Source: Planomonospora sp. ID82291
GTDB taxonomy: Bacteria > Actinomycetota > Actinomycetes > Streptosporangiales > Streptosporangiaceae
Assembly: GCF_015711645.1 (NCBI RefSeq)
Contig: NZ_JABTEX010000001.1
Coordinates: 372,001 to 436,000 of the forward strand
DNA: 64,000 bases
Direction of reading: 5' to 3'
The notes below the pieces were generated by a model. It was not told the DNA's origin and ran no database searches. It worked only from the letters and a program-made list of their open reading frames with translations. This document shows positions 8,936 to 16,524 of this stretch, piece by piece (the first letter of the stretch is position 1; the number at the start of each line of letters is the position of its first letter). Position numbers and translations under genes: made by a program.

Positions 8936-9136
8936 TCAGTGGGCGCGGCGGGCGGCGTGCTCGCGGCGCGCCTCGGCCACGGTCTCCAGGATCTCCTCCT
9001 GGGTCCGCAGCAGCTTCGCCTCGGCCTCCTCGGTCCGCCCCTCGGCGGCCAGCCGGCGGTTCCCGGTGCTCCTGCCCAGCAGGCGCTTGGTGCGGGCCTT
9101 CAGTTCACGCAGACCGAACTTCTCCACGAGGCTCAC
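8936..9136 (-). CDS. CsbD-like small stress protein
   Basis: This 66-residue, strongly charged helical protein has a stretch GRSTGNRRLAAEGRTEEAEA that resembles the GKATGN..LEAEGKA motif of CsbD-like proteins. CsbD-type proteins are induced by general stress in Gram-positive bacteria; their molecular role is unknown. No membrane segment or signal is visible. It stands alone between a pseudogene and a 147-bp gap, so its regulation cannot be read from the context. Confidence 0.6.
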   Translation of the reverse strand: MSLVEKFGLRELKARTKRLLGRSTGNRRLAAEGRTEEAEAKLLRTQEEILETVAEARREHAARRAH

Positions 9137-9283
9137 TCCTTCGTCAGACTGGGCGACCGCCTACCCGGGACCCGCTCGACCATGCGCTCTCGAGCGGGTT
9201 CCGGGCAGCGCTCATGCCCCTGCCGCTCTCCCCGGCGTGAGCGGCGAGAACGCCGATCGTCTGCCACCGGCTCACATGGATCG

Positions 9284-9559
9284 CTAATGCGATCGGTAGG
9301 CATCCGCCCGGTGCTGGATGGTGACCACTTGGACCACGATTCGATCGTCGTCGATCAGATACAGCACGCGATACTCCCCGCGTCGTGCGGACCACTGCGG
9401 GGCGAGGGGCTCGTCCAGCGGCTTACCCACCCGGCGAGGATTGTCCAGCAGCGGCCCGGTGATGAACTCCCAGACGGCGGGCACCACCTTGGCCGGTAGC
9501 CGTTCGGCGAGGTCCTGCCTGGCTCTGCGGGTGAGGTGAAGTTCGTATCGCTCACTCAC
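9284..9559 (-). CDS. RelE/ParE-type toxin
   Basis: The 91-residue protein fits the RelE superfamily of mRNA-cutting (or gyrase-blocking) toxins. It has an N-terminal YELHLTRRARQDL helix region and a C-terminal strand set with RRGEYRVLYLIDDDRIVVQV, where the conserved Arg and Tyr lie. It overlaps the antitoxin gene upstream by four bases (ATGA), so translation of the two is coupled in the usual antitoxin-first order. RelE rather than ParE activity is inferred from the GEYRVLY motif. Nothing suggests inactivation. Confidence 0.85.
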   Translation of the reverse strand: MSERYELHLTRRARQDLAERLPAKVVPAVWEFITGPLLDNPRRVGKPLDEPLAPQWSARRGEYRVLYLIDDDRIVVQVVTIQHRADAYRSH

Positions 9560-9834
9560 AACCGGCCGGCCCGACGGAGCTCAGCCTCTACCTCGGCCTG
9601 GGAGTGGGTGCGTCCGGCCTCCAGGTCGGCGAGCCCTTCACGGATCGCCGCCACGGTCTCGGAGGAGGCGAGGATTTCGATCATTTCACGCATCGTCTCG
9701 TAGTCGTCGGCCGCCATCAGTACCGCAGCGGGCACCCCGTTACGTGTGATTTCGAATCTCTCGTGCGTGCTCACGGCGGACTCGACGATGCCTGACAACC
9801 GGGCTCGGGCGTCAGCCAAAGGAAGAACGGTCAT
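9556..9834 (-). CDS. Phd/YefM-type antitoxin
   Basis: The 92-residue protein begins MTVLPLADARARLSGIVESA, the classic Phd/YefM DNA-binding fold, with NGVPAAVLMAADDYE typical of that family. The C-terminal half (ILASSETVAAIREGLADLEAG) is the toxin-wrapping tail. ATG codons further upstream (to 9852) are in frame but would lie before the expected transcript start. The ATG at 9834 follows a perfect TATAAT box by the right distance for a leaderless mRNA. The protein should repress its own operon alone or with the toxin. Confidence 0.88.
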   Translation of the reverse strand: MTVLPLADARARLSGIVESAVSTHERFEITRNGVPAAVLMAADDYETMREMIEILASSETVAAIREGLADLEAGRTHSQAEVEAELRRAGRL

Positions 9835-9851
9835 GTACATAATTATAGACA
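9834..9851 (-). promoter_or_regulatory. Leaderless promoter with TGTACA operator of the toxin-antitoxin operon
   Basis: On the minus strand TATAAT (9847-9842) is a perfect -10 box with the ATG at the expected +1. An imperfect 18-bp palindrome (14 of 18 positions symmetric) spans 9834-9851 and begins with TGTACA, the known core of the E. coli YefM-YoeB operator. Antitoxin bound here would cover the -10 box and the start codon. Confidence 0.65.
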
Positions 9852-9903
9852 ACTCGGTCCGGTGGAGACGGACTTTCAGGATCCCGTTCGTCCCCGCCCT
9901 CCA

Positions 9904-10311
9904 TCAGTCGATGTCAGGAACGTCGAAGTCGTAGTCGGCATCACCTTCCTCGGCCCGGCGGAGCTTGATGTCCTCCACCCAGGCCGTGGCGAACAGCCGG
10001 ATCTCCCTGATCCGGCCGGTGTCCGCCCCGCACACCTCGAAGTCCTCGTCGGCGATCAGATCGACGAATTCCAACCGCATCATCAGCTCGGCCGGCGAGA
10101 AATCACCGGTGTGGAGCCGGCCGAGGCGCTCCAGCTCGCGGAATCCGTACGACTCCGCGACGCCCGCGACGGCGGCGACGTCGCGGGCGAGGCCGCGCTC
10201 GTGCAGGGCGCGCATCATCGACCCGACGGCCTCGTCCGGAGCCTCGCCCGCCGCTTCGTCCCGGACCTCGTCCGGAGCCGGGCCGGATGTGCCGGGTGTG
10301 AACGCGTTCAT
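9904..10311 (-). CDS. Hypothetical acidic protein
   Basis: The 135-residue protein is not recognised. The first 30 residues are low-complexity and acidic (DEVRDEAAGEAPDEAVG). The rest looks helical and ordered (ALHERGLARDVAAVAGVAE, then RLEFVDLIADEDFEV), ending in an acidic tail (EEGDADYDFDVPDID). There is no signal peptide or membrane segment. The ATG at 10311 was chosen because the longer reading frame upstream belongs to the antisense of the next gene. It lies 30 bp from the membrane protein gene on the same strand and may be its operon partner. Confidence 0.6.
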   Translation of the reverse strand: MNAFTPGTSGPAPDEVRDEAAGEAPDEAVGSMMRALHERGLARDVAAVAGVAESYGFRELERLGRLHTGDFSPAELMMRLEFVDLIADEDFEVCGADTGRIREIRLFATAWVEDIKLRRAEEGDADYDFDVPDID

Positions 10312-10340
10312 GACTCCAGCATGCCCACCGGACCGGGGAT

Positions 10341-11120
10341 TCAGCGCCGGGTGCGCAGCCGGGTGGAGGGCAGGTCGTGGCGGCCGGAGACGAACTCCTG
10401 AAAGGCGATCTTGGCCTGGATGACCGGACGGCGCCAGCGCTTCTCCCGCCGCACCGCGCGGGACATCAGTCCGGGCCGGGGACGGCGCGCGGCGGAGGCG
10501 TAGAACCAGTGGGCCCAGGGCGAGCCGGGGCGGGCCAGCCGCAGGGCGCCGACGATCAGCAGGACCGGGACGAACAGGCCGACCAGGCCGGTCCAGATCT
10601 TGCCCTTGAGCAGGGTGACGACCGCGAGCAGGAGGTTGGCGACGATGAGGCCGACCGCCGTCCAGGGGCCCTGCGGGGTCTGGCCGGAGTCCTCCCAGCC
10701 CAGCGGGCGCAGGCCGAGCAGGAGCAGGCCGGTGACCGCCACCGCGACGAACACGGCGTCGACGGAGGTGCGGCCCTCCTCCTCCCAGTAGACGTCGTGC
10801 AGGTGCAGGATCAGCGCGAACTCGTCCAGGATCAGGGCCGCGCCGACGCCGAAGAGCGCGGCCGTCACGGCGTACCAGGTGTCGGAGACGCCCGACACGA
10901 GCAGCCCCGCCACTCCGCTCAGCAGGGTGAGCACCACGCCGAACACCACGTGGTGGATGTGCATCTCCCCGACGCTGACGTTGCGGAACCAGCCGACCCG
11001 TGCCCGGATGAGCCGGACGTTGACGCGGGTGAACACGAAGGCGACGATCAGCGCGACGAAGAAGCAGAACAGCGGCAGCCGTCCTGTCTCGATGATCCGT
11101 TGATGGAACCACTCCCCCAC
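10341..11120 (-). CDS. Conserved actinobacterial integral membrane protein
   Basis: The 259-residue protein has about six or seven hydrophobic segments. Conserved-looking polar signatures lie near the membrane: VSVGEMHIHHVVFGVVL after the first segment and ILDEFALILHLHDVYWEEEG in the middle. Histidines and acids clustered at membrane edges hint at metal or proton binding, but the function is unknown. The C-terminal 60 residues are very basic (RRPRPGLMSRAVRREKRWRR). Its gene is 12 bp from the FadR-type regulator gene on the same strand and may be co-transcribed with it. Confidence 0.7.
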   Translation of the reverse strand: MGEWFHQRIIETGRLPLFCFFVALIVAFVFTRVNVRLIRARVGWFRNVSVGEMHIHHVVFGVVLTLLSGVAGLLVSGVSDTWYAVTAALFGVGAALILDEFALILHLHDVYWEEEGRTSVDAVFVAVAVTGLLLLGLRPLGWEDSGQTPQGPWTAVGLIVANLLLAVVTLLKGKIWTGLVGLFVPVLLIVGALRLARPGSPWAHWFYASAARRPRPGLMSRAVRREKRWRRPVIQAKIAFQEFVSGRHDLPSTRLRTRR

Positions 11121-11132
11121 AGTCCGTCCAGG

Positions 11133-11849
11133 TTATGCCAGGAACCCCCGCAGGAGCGCCGCCGTGCCCTCCAGGTGCTCGGTCACGGCGCGGCGGGCGG
11201 CCTCGGGGTCACCCGCCAGGATCGCCGCGACGATCGCCTCGTGCTGGACGGCGGCGTGCGCGATGTTGCGCTGGAGCACCGGGATCGCGTTGAGCAGGTC
11301 GGCGACCCGCAGCCGCGCGTCGGCGCAGGCCGCGGCGAGCAGCGGGGAGCCGGTCAGCTCGGCGATCGACAGGTGGAAGGCGGTGTCCAGCCGGCGGTAG
11401 TCACCGGGTCCGGCGGAGCCGACCTCCGCCAGGCGCCTGCGGAGCGTCTCGCGCCACGGCCCGGCCGGATCGGCGGTGGCCAGCACCTGGGCGGCGCCGC
11501 ACTCGACGGCCGTCCGGAAGGTGAGCGCGTCGGCCAGGTGGCCGGGGCCCATGTCGGCCACGGCCCGGCGCAGGTCCTCCTGCCGGGGCGCAGGCGGGGC
11601 GTAGGTGACGAACGCGCCGCCGTACCGGCCCCGGCGCACCTCCAGGTAGCCCGCCTCGGCGAGCGCGCGGATGGCCTCGCGCAGCGTGACCCGGCTGATC
11701 CCCAGCCGGGCGGCGAGCTCCCGCTCGGGCGGGAGCTTGTCCACGACGAGCCCGAGCTTGACGGCCTGGAGCAGCCGCTCCACCGTCTCCTCGAAGGCGT
11801 TGCCCGACCGCACCGGCCGCAGCACCGTCGTCAGTCGCGACTCGTCCAA
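11133..11849 (-). CDS. FadR-subfamily GntR regulator of the Puu-like operon
   Basis: The 238-residue protein has an N-terminal GntR winged helix (residues about 15-85, LPPERELAARLGISRVTLRE) and a C-terminal FCD ligand domain. The start is a TTG at 11849 with GGAGG six bases upstream. The gene diverges from the gamma-glutamyl-amine synthetase operon with only 87 bp between the two starts. FCD regulators in this position usually repress both directions until a pathway acid or amine binds. It is therefore the likely controller of genes 11937-16178. Confidence 0.85.
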   Translation of the reverse strand: MDESRLTTVLRPVRSGNAFEETVERLLQAVKLGLVVDKLPPERELAARLGISRVTLREAIRALAEAGYLEVRRGRYGGAFVTYAPPAPRQEDLRRAVADMGPGHLADALTFRTAVECGAAQVLATADPAGPWRETLRRRLAEVGSAGPGDYRRLDTAFHLSIAELTGSPLLAAACADARLRVADLLNAIPVLQRNIAHAAVQHEAIVAAILAGDPEAARRAVTEHLEGTAALLRGFLA

Positions 11850-11865
11850 ACATCACCTCCGGCTC

Positions 11866-11900
11866 TTGACAACCCCATCCTCGGTGCACATCAATGGTCT
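11866..11900 (+). promoter_or_regulatory. Promoter region of the Puu-like operon
   Basis: TTGACA at 11866-11871 is a consensus -35 box on the plus strand. No good -10 box stands out 16-19 bp later, where the sequence reads CATCAATGG. A GTC-T-GAC mini-palindrome (TGGTCTGACA) lies directly downstream, where a FadR-type repressor could bind. The element is inferred from the -35 and its position between divergent genes. Confidence 0.4.
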
Positions 11901-11936
11901 GACACTAGCCCAATGAAACTCCGGCGAGGAGGGCGC

Positions 11937-13283
11937 GTGGACCTCAGCGAGCTGCGCGGCGAGGTGGCGGCCGGGCGGATCGACACGGTGCTGCTCGCGG
12001 TCACCGACATGCAGGGCCGCCTGCAGGGCAAGCGGCTGTCGGCGCGCTACTTCCTGGAGGAGGTCGCCGAGCACGCCGCCGAGGGCTGCAGCTACCTGCT
12101 GGCGGTGGACGTCGACATGAACACCGTGGACGGCTACGCCATGTCGTCGTGGGACAGCGGGTACGGGGACTTCGTGATGCGACCCGACCTGTCCACCCTG
12201 CGCCGCGTGCCCTGGCAGGAGGGCACCGCCCTGCTCCTGGCCGACCTGGTCTGGGAGGACGGCTCCGACGTCGCCGCCTCGCCCCGGCAGATCCTGCGCC
12301 GCCAGCTCGCCCGGCTGGCCGAGCGCGGCTGGGGCGCGTTCGCCGGCACCGAGCTGGAGTTCGTCGTCTACCGCGACACCTACGAGGACGCCTGGCGCCG
12401 CGGCTACCGCGACCTGACCCCGGCCAACCTCTACAACGTCGACTACTCCCTGCTGGGCACCGCCCGGATCGAGCCGCTGCTGCGCCGGATCCGGCTCGGC
12501 ATGGAGGGCGCCGGGATGTACGTCGAGTCGGCCAAGGGCGAGTGCAACCTCGGCCAGCACGAGATCGCCTTCCGCTACACCGACGCCCTGACCACCTGCG
12601 ACCACCACGCGGTCTACAAGAACGGGGCCAAGGAGATCGCCGCCCAGGAGGGCGTGTCGCTGACCTTCATGGCCAAGCCGAACGCGCGCGAGGGCAACTC
12701 CTGCCACATCCACCTGTCGCTGCGCTCCGAGGACGGCGAGCCGGTCATGGCCGGGCCGGGGCCGTACGGGCTGTCGGAGACCGGGCGGCGCTTCATCGCC
12801 GGACAGCTCGCCTGCCTGCGGGAGTTCACCCTGCTCTACGCGCCGAACGTCAACTCCTACAAGCGGTACGCGCCGGGCAGCTTCGCCCCCACCGCCGTGC
12901 GGTGGGGCGTGGACAACCGGACCTGCGCGCTGCGCCTGGTCGGCGGGCACGGGACGGCGCTGCGGATCGAGAACCGGGTGCCCGGCGGTGACGTCAACCC
13001 CTACCTGGCGGTCGCCGCGATGGTCGCGGCCGGGCTGCACGGCGTCGACGAGGGGCTGGAGCCGGGCGAGCCGTTCACGGGCAACGCCTACGCCGCGGAG
13101 TCCGCGACGGTGCCGGGCACGCTGCGCGACGCCCTGGCCCTGTGGGAGGGCTCCGCGCTCGCCCGCGGCGCCTTCGGCGAGGAGGTCGTGGCGCACTACG
13201 CCAACGCCGCCCGGGTCGAGCTGGCCGCCTTCGACGCGGCCGTCACCGACTGGGAGCTGAGGCGCGGATTCGAACGGATGTGA
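11937..13283 (+). CDS. Glutamine-synthetase-like gamma-glutamyl-amine synthetase (PuuA/GlnA4 type)
   Basis: The 448-residue enzyme belongs to the glutamine synthetase fold. It joins glutamate to an amine using ATP. The ATP/metal sites are visible (GTELEFVVYRDT, ESAKGECNLGQHEI, GNSCHIHLSLRS and the RIENRVPGGDVNPYLAVAA end). Neighbouring aldehyde dehydrogenase and gamma-glutamyl hydrolase genes show that this copy serves amine breakdown, as PuuA does for putrescine in E. coli and GlnA3/GlnA4 do for polyamines and ethanolamine in Streptomyces. GTG at 11937 with GAGGAGG ahead is preferred over an ATG at 11913 that has no ribosome site. The exact amine cannot be read from sequence. Confidence 0.85.
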   Translation: MDLSELRGEVAAGRIDTVLLAVTDMQGRLQGKRLSARYFLEEVAEHAAEGCSYLLAVDVDMNTVDGYAMSSWDSGYGDFVMRPDLSTLRRVPWQEGTALLLADLVWEDGSDVAASPRQILRRQLARLAERGWGAFAGTELEFVVYRDTYEDAWRRGYRDLTPANLYNVDYSLLGTARIEPLLRRIRLGMEGAGMYVESAKGECNLGQHEIAFRYTDALTTCDHHAVYKNGAKEIAAQEGVSLTFMAKPNAREGNSCHIHLSLRSEDGEPVMAGPGPYGLSETGRRFIAGQLACLREFTLLYAPNVNSYKRYAPGSFAPTAVRWGVDNRTCALRLVGGHGTALRIENRVPGGDVNPYLAVAAMVAAGLHGVDEGLEPGEPFTGNAYAAESATVPGTLRDALALWEGSALARGAFGEEVVAHYANAARVELAAFDAAVTDWELRRGFERM

Positions 13284-13285
13284 GC

Positions 13286-14629
13286 ATGGAGATCGTCAAT
13301 CCGGCGACCGAGGAGGTCATCGCCGAGGTCGGGTCCGCCGACGCCGCCGAGGTGGACCGGGCGGTGGAGCGCGCCAGGGCCGCCTTCCCCTCGTGGCGGC
13401 GGGTCACGCCCGGCGACCGCGCCCGGCTGCTGCGCCGGTTCGCGGCGCTGGTCGACTCCCACACGGCCGAGCTGGCCGCCCTGGAGACCGCCAACGCCGG
13501 GCACCCCGCCGGCAACGCCCGCTGGGAGGCGGAAAACGTCCGCGACGTGCTGGACTTCTACGCCGGCGCGCCCGAGCGCGAGCACGGCCGGCAGATCCCG
13601 GTGCCCGGCGGCTGGGACGTCACCTTCGCCGAGCCCCTGGGCGTCGTCGGGGTGATCGTGCCGTGGAACTTCCCCATGGTCGTCATGACCTGGGGCGCCG
13701 CCCCGGCGCTGGCGGCGGGCAACACGGTGATCGTCAAACCCGCCGAGCAGACGCCGCTGACCGCGCTGCGCCTGGCCGAGCTGGCGCTGGACGCCGGCCT
13801 GCCCGAGGGCGTGCTCCAGGTCGTGCCCGGCGAGGGGGAGACCGCCGGCGCCCGGCTGGTCGAGCACCCGGACGTCGCGAAGATCGTGTTCACCGGCTCG
13901 ACCGAGGTCGGCAAGGAGATCGCCGCCGTGTGCGCCCGGCGGGTCAAACGGCTCACCCTGGAGCTGGGCGGCAAGAGCGCCAACATCGTCTTCGCCGACG
14001 CCGACCTGGCCAGAGCCGCCGCCACCGCGCCGTACGCGGTCTTCGACAACGCCGGCCAGGACTGCTGCGCCCGCTCCCGCATCCTGGTGGAGCGCTCCGT
14101 CCACGACGAGTTCCTCGGCCTGCTGGCGGAGGCGGTGCTCGCGGTCAAGGTCGGCGACCCGCGCGCCGCCGACACCGAGATGGGGCCGCTGATCAGCGCC
14201 GCCCACCGGGAGAAGGTCGCCTCCTTCGTCACCGGCGCTCCCTACCTGCAGGGCTCCTGCCCGTCCGGGCCCGGCTTCTGGTTCCCGCCCACGGTCCTGA
14301 CGCCCGAGGTCACCGACCCGGCGTTCACCGAGGAGATCTTCGGCCCGGTGGTGGCGGTCGTCCCGTTCGACGACGAGGCCGACGCCGTACGGATCGCCAA
14401 CGACACCCGCTACGGCCTCAGCGGCTCGATCTGGACCCGCGACGTGGGGCGGGCGCTGCGCACGGCCCGCGCCGTCGAGGCCGGCAACCTCTCCGTCAAC
14501 TCCCACGCGTCGGTGCGCTACTGGACGCCGTTCGGCGGGTTCAAGCAGTCCGGGCTCGGCCGCGAGCTGGGGGCCGACGCCCTGTCCGCCTTCACCGAGA
14601 CCAAGAACGTCTTCATTTCGGAGGATTGA
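13286..14629 (+). CDS. NAD(P)-dependent aldehyde dehydrogenase (PuuC-like)
   Basis: The 447-residue enzyme starts two bases after the synthetase stop. It has the IVPWNFPMVVMTWGAAPALAA cofactor region, VFTGSTEVGK, the catalytic glutamate block LELGGKSANIV and the catalytic cysteine in NAGQDCCARS. Its role in the operon is to oxidise the gamma-glutamyl amino-aldehyde to the acid. It is shorter than the usual 480-495 residues. It lacks some N-terminal residues and part of the region after GPLISAAHREKV, where SFVTGAPYLQGSCPSG replaces a longer stretch. The core residues are intact, so it should be active. Confidence 0.9.
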   Translation: MEIVNPATEEVIAEVGSADAAEVDRAVERARAAFPSWRRVTPGDRARLLRRFAALVDSHTAELAALETANAGHPAGNARWEAENVRDVLDFYAGAPEREHGRQIPVPGGWDVTFAEPLGVVGVIVPWNFPMVVMTWGAAPALAAGNTVIVKPAEQTPLTALRLAELALDAGLPEGVLQVVPGEGETAGARLVEHPDVAKIVFTGSTEVGKEIAAVCARRVKRLTLELGGKSANIVFADADLARAAATAPYAVFDNAGQDCCARSRILVERSVHDEFLGLLAEAVLAVKVGDPRAADTEMGPLISAAHREKVASFVTGAPYLQGSCPSGPGFWFPPTVLTPEVTDPAFTEEIFGPVVAVVPFDDEADAVRIANDTRYGLSGSIWTRDVGRALRTARAVEAGNLSVNSHASVRYWTPFGGFKQSGLGRELGADALSAFTETKNVFISED

Positions 14630-14643
14630 TGCAGGGAGGACCG

Positions 14644-15408
14644 ATGCAGCGCCTGCGGGACCGGGTGGCCGTCATCACCGGGGCGGGGAGCGGGATCGGG
14701 CTGGCCACCGCGCGCCGGTTCGCCCAGGAGGGCGCGAAGGTGGTCTGCGCCGACGTCGACGAGAGCGCCGGCGCGCAGGCCGCCGCCGAGGTGGGCGGCC
14801 TGTTCGTGCGCGCCGACGTCGCCGACGAGGGCGACGTGATCCGGATGTACCAGGAGGCGGCCGACGCCTACGGCGGCGTGGACATCGCCTTCAACAACGC
14901 CGGCATCTCCCCGCCCGACGACGACTCCATCCTGGACACCGGCCTGGACGCCTGGCGCCGGGTCCAGGAGGTCAACCTCACCGGCGTCTACCTGTGCTGC
15001 AAGCACGTCATCCCGCACATGCGGCGGCGGGGCAAGGGATCGATCGTCAACACCGCGTCGTTCGTCGCGGTGATGGGCTCGGCCACCAGTCAGATCTCCT
15101 ACACCGCGTCCAAGGGCGGCGTGCTGGCGATGTCGCGGGAGCTGGGCGTGCAGTTCGCCCGCGAGGGCATCCGGGTCAACGCCCTGTGCCCGGGGCCGGT
15201 GAACACGCCGCTGCTGCAGGAATTGTTCGCCAAGGACCCCGAGCGGGCGCAGCGCCGCCTGGTGCACATCCCGCTCGGCCGGTTCGCCGAGGCCACCGAG
15301 ATCGCCGCCGCGGTGGCGTTCCTGGCCTCCGACGACGCGAGCTTCGTCACCGCCTCGCAGTTCCTGGTCGACGGCGGCATCTCCGGCGCCTACGTCACCC
15401 CGCTGTAG
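14644..15408 (+). CDS. Short-chain dehydrogenase/reductase
   Basis: The 254-residue SDR shows the classical features: TGAGSGIG cofactor loop at about residues 12-19, NNAG near 88, the active-site serine region with SYTASKGG (Tyr and Lys), and VNALCPGPVNTPLL. ATG at 14644 has GGGAGG just upstream; an ATG at 14632 is also in frame but weaker. In this operon it could oxidise a hydroxyl on the amine-derived product, for example when the amine is an amino alcohol. That would fit ethanolamine better than putrescine, but it is inference. Confidence 0.88.
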   Translation: MQRLRDRVAVITGAGSGIGLATARRFAQEGAKVVCADVDESAGAQAAAEVGGLFVRADVADEGDVIRMYQEAADAYGGVDIAFNNAGISPPDDDSILDTGLDAWRRVQEVNLTGVYLCCKHVIPHMRRRGKGSIVNTASFVAVMGSATSQISYTASKGGVLAMSRELGVQFAREGIRVNALCPGPVNTPLLQELFAKDPERAQRRLVHIPLGRFAEATEIAAAVAFLASDDASFVTASQFLVDGGISGAYVTPL

Positions 15409-15410
15409 CC

Positions 15411-16178
15411 GTGTCCCGCCCCGTCATCGGCGTCACCTGCTACATCGAGCCGGCGCGCTTCACCGTCTGGGAGACGGCCGCGGCGCTGCTGCCGTACGGC
15501 TACGTCGACCACGTGGTCCGGGCGGGCGGCCAGCCGGTGATCCTGCCCCCGGCGGGCGACCCCGCCGGGCTGCTCGGCCGCCTGGACGGGCTGGTCCTGG
15601 CCGGGGGCGGCGACGTCGACCCGGCCCGGTACGGCCAGGCGCCCCACGAGCGGACCGGAGGCGTCCACAGGGCCCGCGACGACTTCGAGCTGCGGCTGGC
15701 CGCCGCCGCCCTCGGAAGGGGATTGCCCCTGCTGGGGATCTGCCGGGGCCTGCAGGTCCTCAACACGGTCCTGGGCGGCACCCTCCACCAGCACCTGCCC
15801 GACGTGGTCGGCCACTCCGGCCACTCCCCGGCCCCCGGCCGCTTCGGCCGCATGCCGGTACGGCTCACGCCCGGCAGCCGCGCCGCGGCGATCCTCGGCG
15901 CCGCGACCGCCGCGACCGCCGGAACCGCCGGGACCGTGGAGACCACCGCAACCGCCGGGACCGTGGAGACCGCCGCGACCGTCGACGTGGCCCACTACCA
16001 CCACCAGGCCGCCGACCGTCTGGGCGACGGCCTGGCCGTGACCGCGCGGAGCGAGGACGGCACCGTCGAGGCCGTGGAGCTGGCGGGCCACCCCTTCGCC
16101 CTGGCGGTCCAGTGGCACCCCGAGGCCGACGACGAGTGCGCCCTCCTCGCCGCCCTCGTCGACCGCGCCCGCCGGTGA
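15411..16178 (+). CDS. Gamma-glutamyl-GABA hydrolase-like class I amidotransferase (PuuD-like)
   Basis: The 255-residue peptidase C26 protein releases glutamate from the gamma-glutamyl product, ending the Puu-type pathway. The nucleophile is the Cys in LLGICRGLQVLN and the His-Glu pair is in QWHPEAD. GTG at 15411 follows the SDR stop by two bases. The N-terminus (RPVIGVTCY) matches the family. A Thr/Ala-rich insert (about residues 163-185) encoded by a tandem repeat lies before the conserved VAHYHHQA stretch and is probably a surface loop. Confidence 0.87.
   Translation: MSRPVIGVTCYIEPARFTVWETAAALLPYGYVDHVVRAGGQPVILPPAGDPAGLLGRLDGLVLAGGGDVDPARYGQAPHERTGGVHRARDDFELRLAAAALGRGLPLLGICRGLQVLNTVLGGTLHQHLPDVVGHSGHSPAPGRFGRMPVRLTPGSRAAAILGAATAATAGTAGTVETTATAGTVETAATVDVAHYHHQAADRLGDGLAVTARSEDGTVEAVELAGHPFALAVQWHPEADDECALLAALVDRARR
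15915..15990 (+). repeat. In-frame tandem repeat within the puuD-like gene
   Basis: A unit close to ACCGCCGGGACCGTGGAGAC occurs twice, with degenerate ACCGCC steps around it, giving a run of Thr-Ala-Gly-Thr-Val-Glu residues. It is a multiple of three and interrupts the hydrolase between conserved blocks. Confidence 0.65.
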
Positions 16179-16250
16179 ACCCGCCGATGAGCCCGCCGAT
16201 GAGCCCGCCGGTGGACCCTCGATGATCCCGCGGCCGATCCCGCCCGGGGA

Positions 16251-16280
16251 TTTCGCTCGGCGGTCCCGGGCCGTTAGGCT
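16251..16280 (+). promoter_or_regulatory. Promoter of the gcv operon
   Basis: TTTCGC at 16251-16256 and TAGGCT at 16275-16280, 18 bp apart, match an actinomycete housekeeping promoter. The expected start point near 16287 lies just ahead of the riboswitch, which supports the call. Confidence 0.5.
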
Positions 16281-16299
16281 GGCCGCGACACCGATGTGA

Positions 16300-16490
16300 A
16301 CCCCGTGCGGGAGAGCGTCCTGACACCCAGGCCAGGACCCCTGAAGGAGCAAGCCCTCCCCGCGAACCTCTCAAGGCAAAGGACCGTGCGGGTAGGTGCC
16401 CTCTGGAAAGCAGGCCCCGAGGCCTCGCCGAAGGTGAAAGTCCGGTAAAAACCGGGCGAAACTCTCAGGCACCCATGACAGAGGGGGAGG
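16300..16490 (+). ncRNA. Tandem glycine riboswitch
   Basis: Two glycine aptamers sit head to tail upstream of gcvT. Aptamer one has GGAGAG near 16310, GAAGGAGCAA at 16343-16352 and CTCTCAAGGCAAAGGAC at 16368-16384. Aptamer two has GGAAAG at 16405-16410, CCGAAGGTGAAAG at 16428-16440 and ACTCTCAGGCAC at 16461-16472, closing with GACAGAGGG. These are the conserved core segments of the gcvT RNA motif. Glycine binding usually turns on expression of the cleavage genes. No separate terminator hairpin is obvious before the start codon, so control may act on translation. Confidence 0.93.
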
Positions 16491-16524
16491 ATGCTCTCAT
16501 CCGACCCATGCCTGAGGTGCGACC

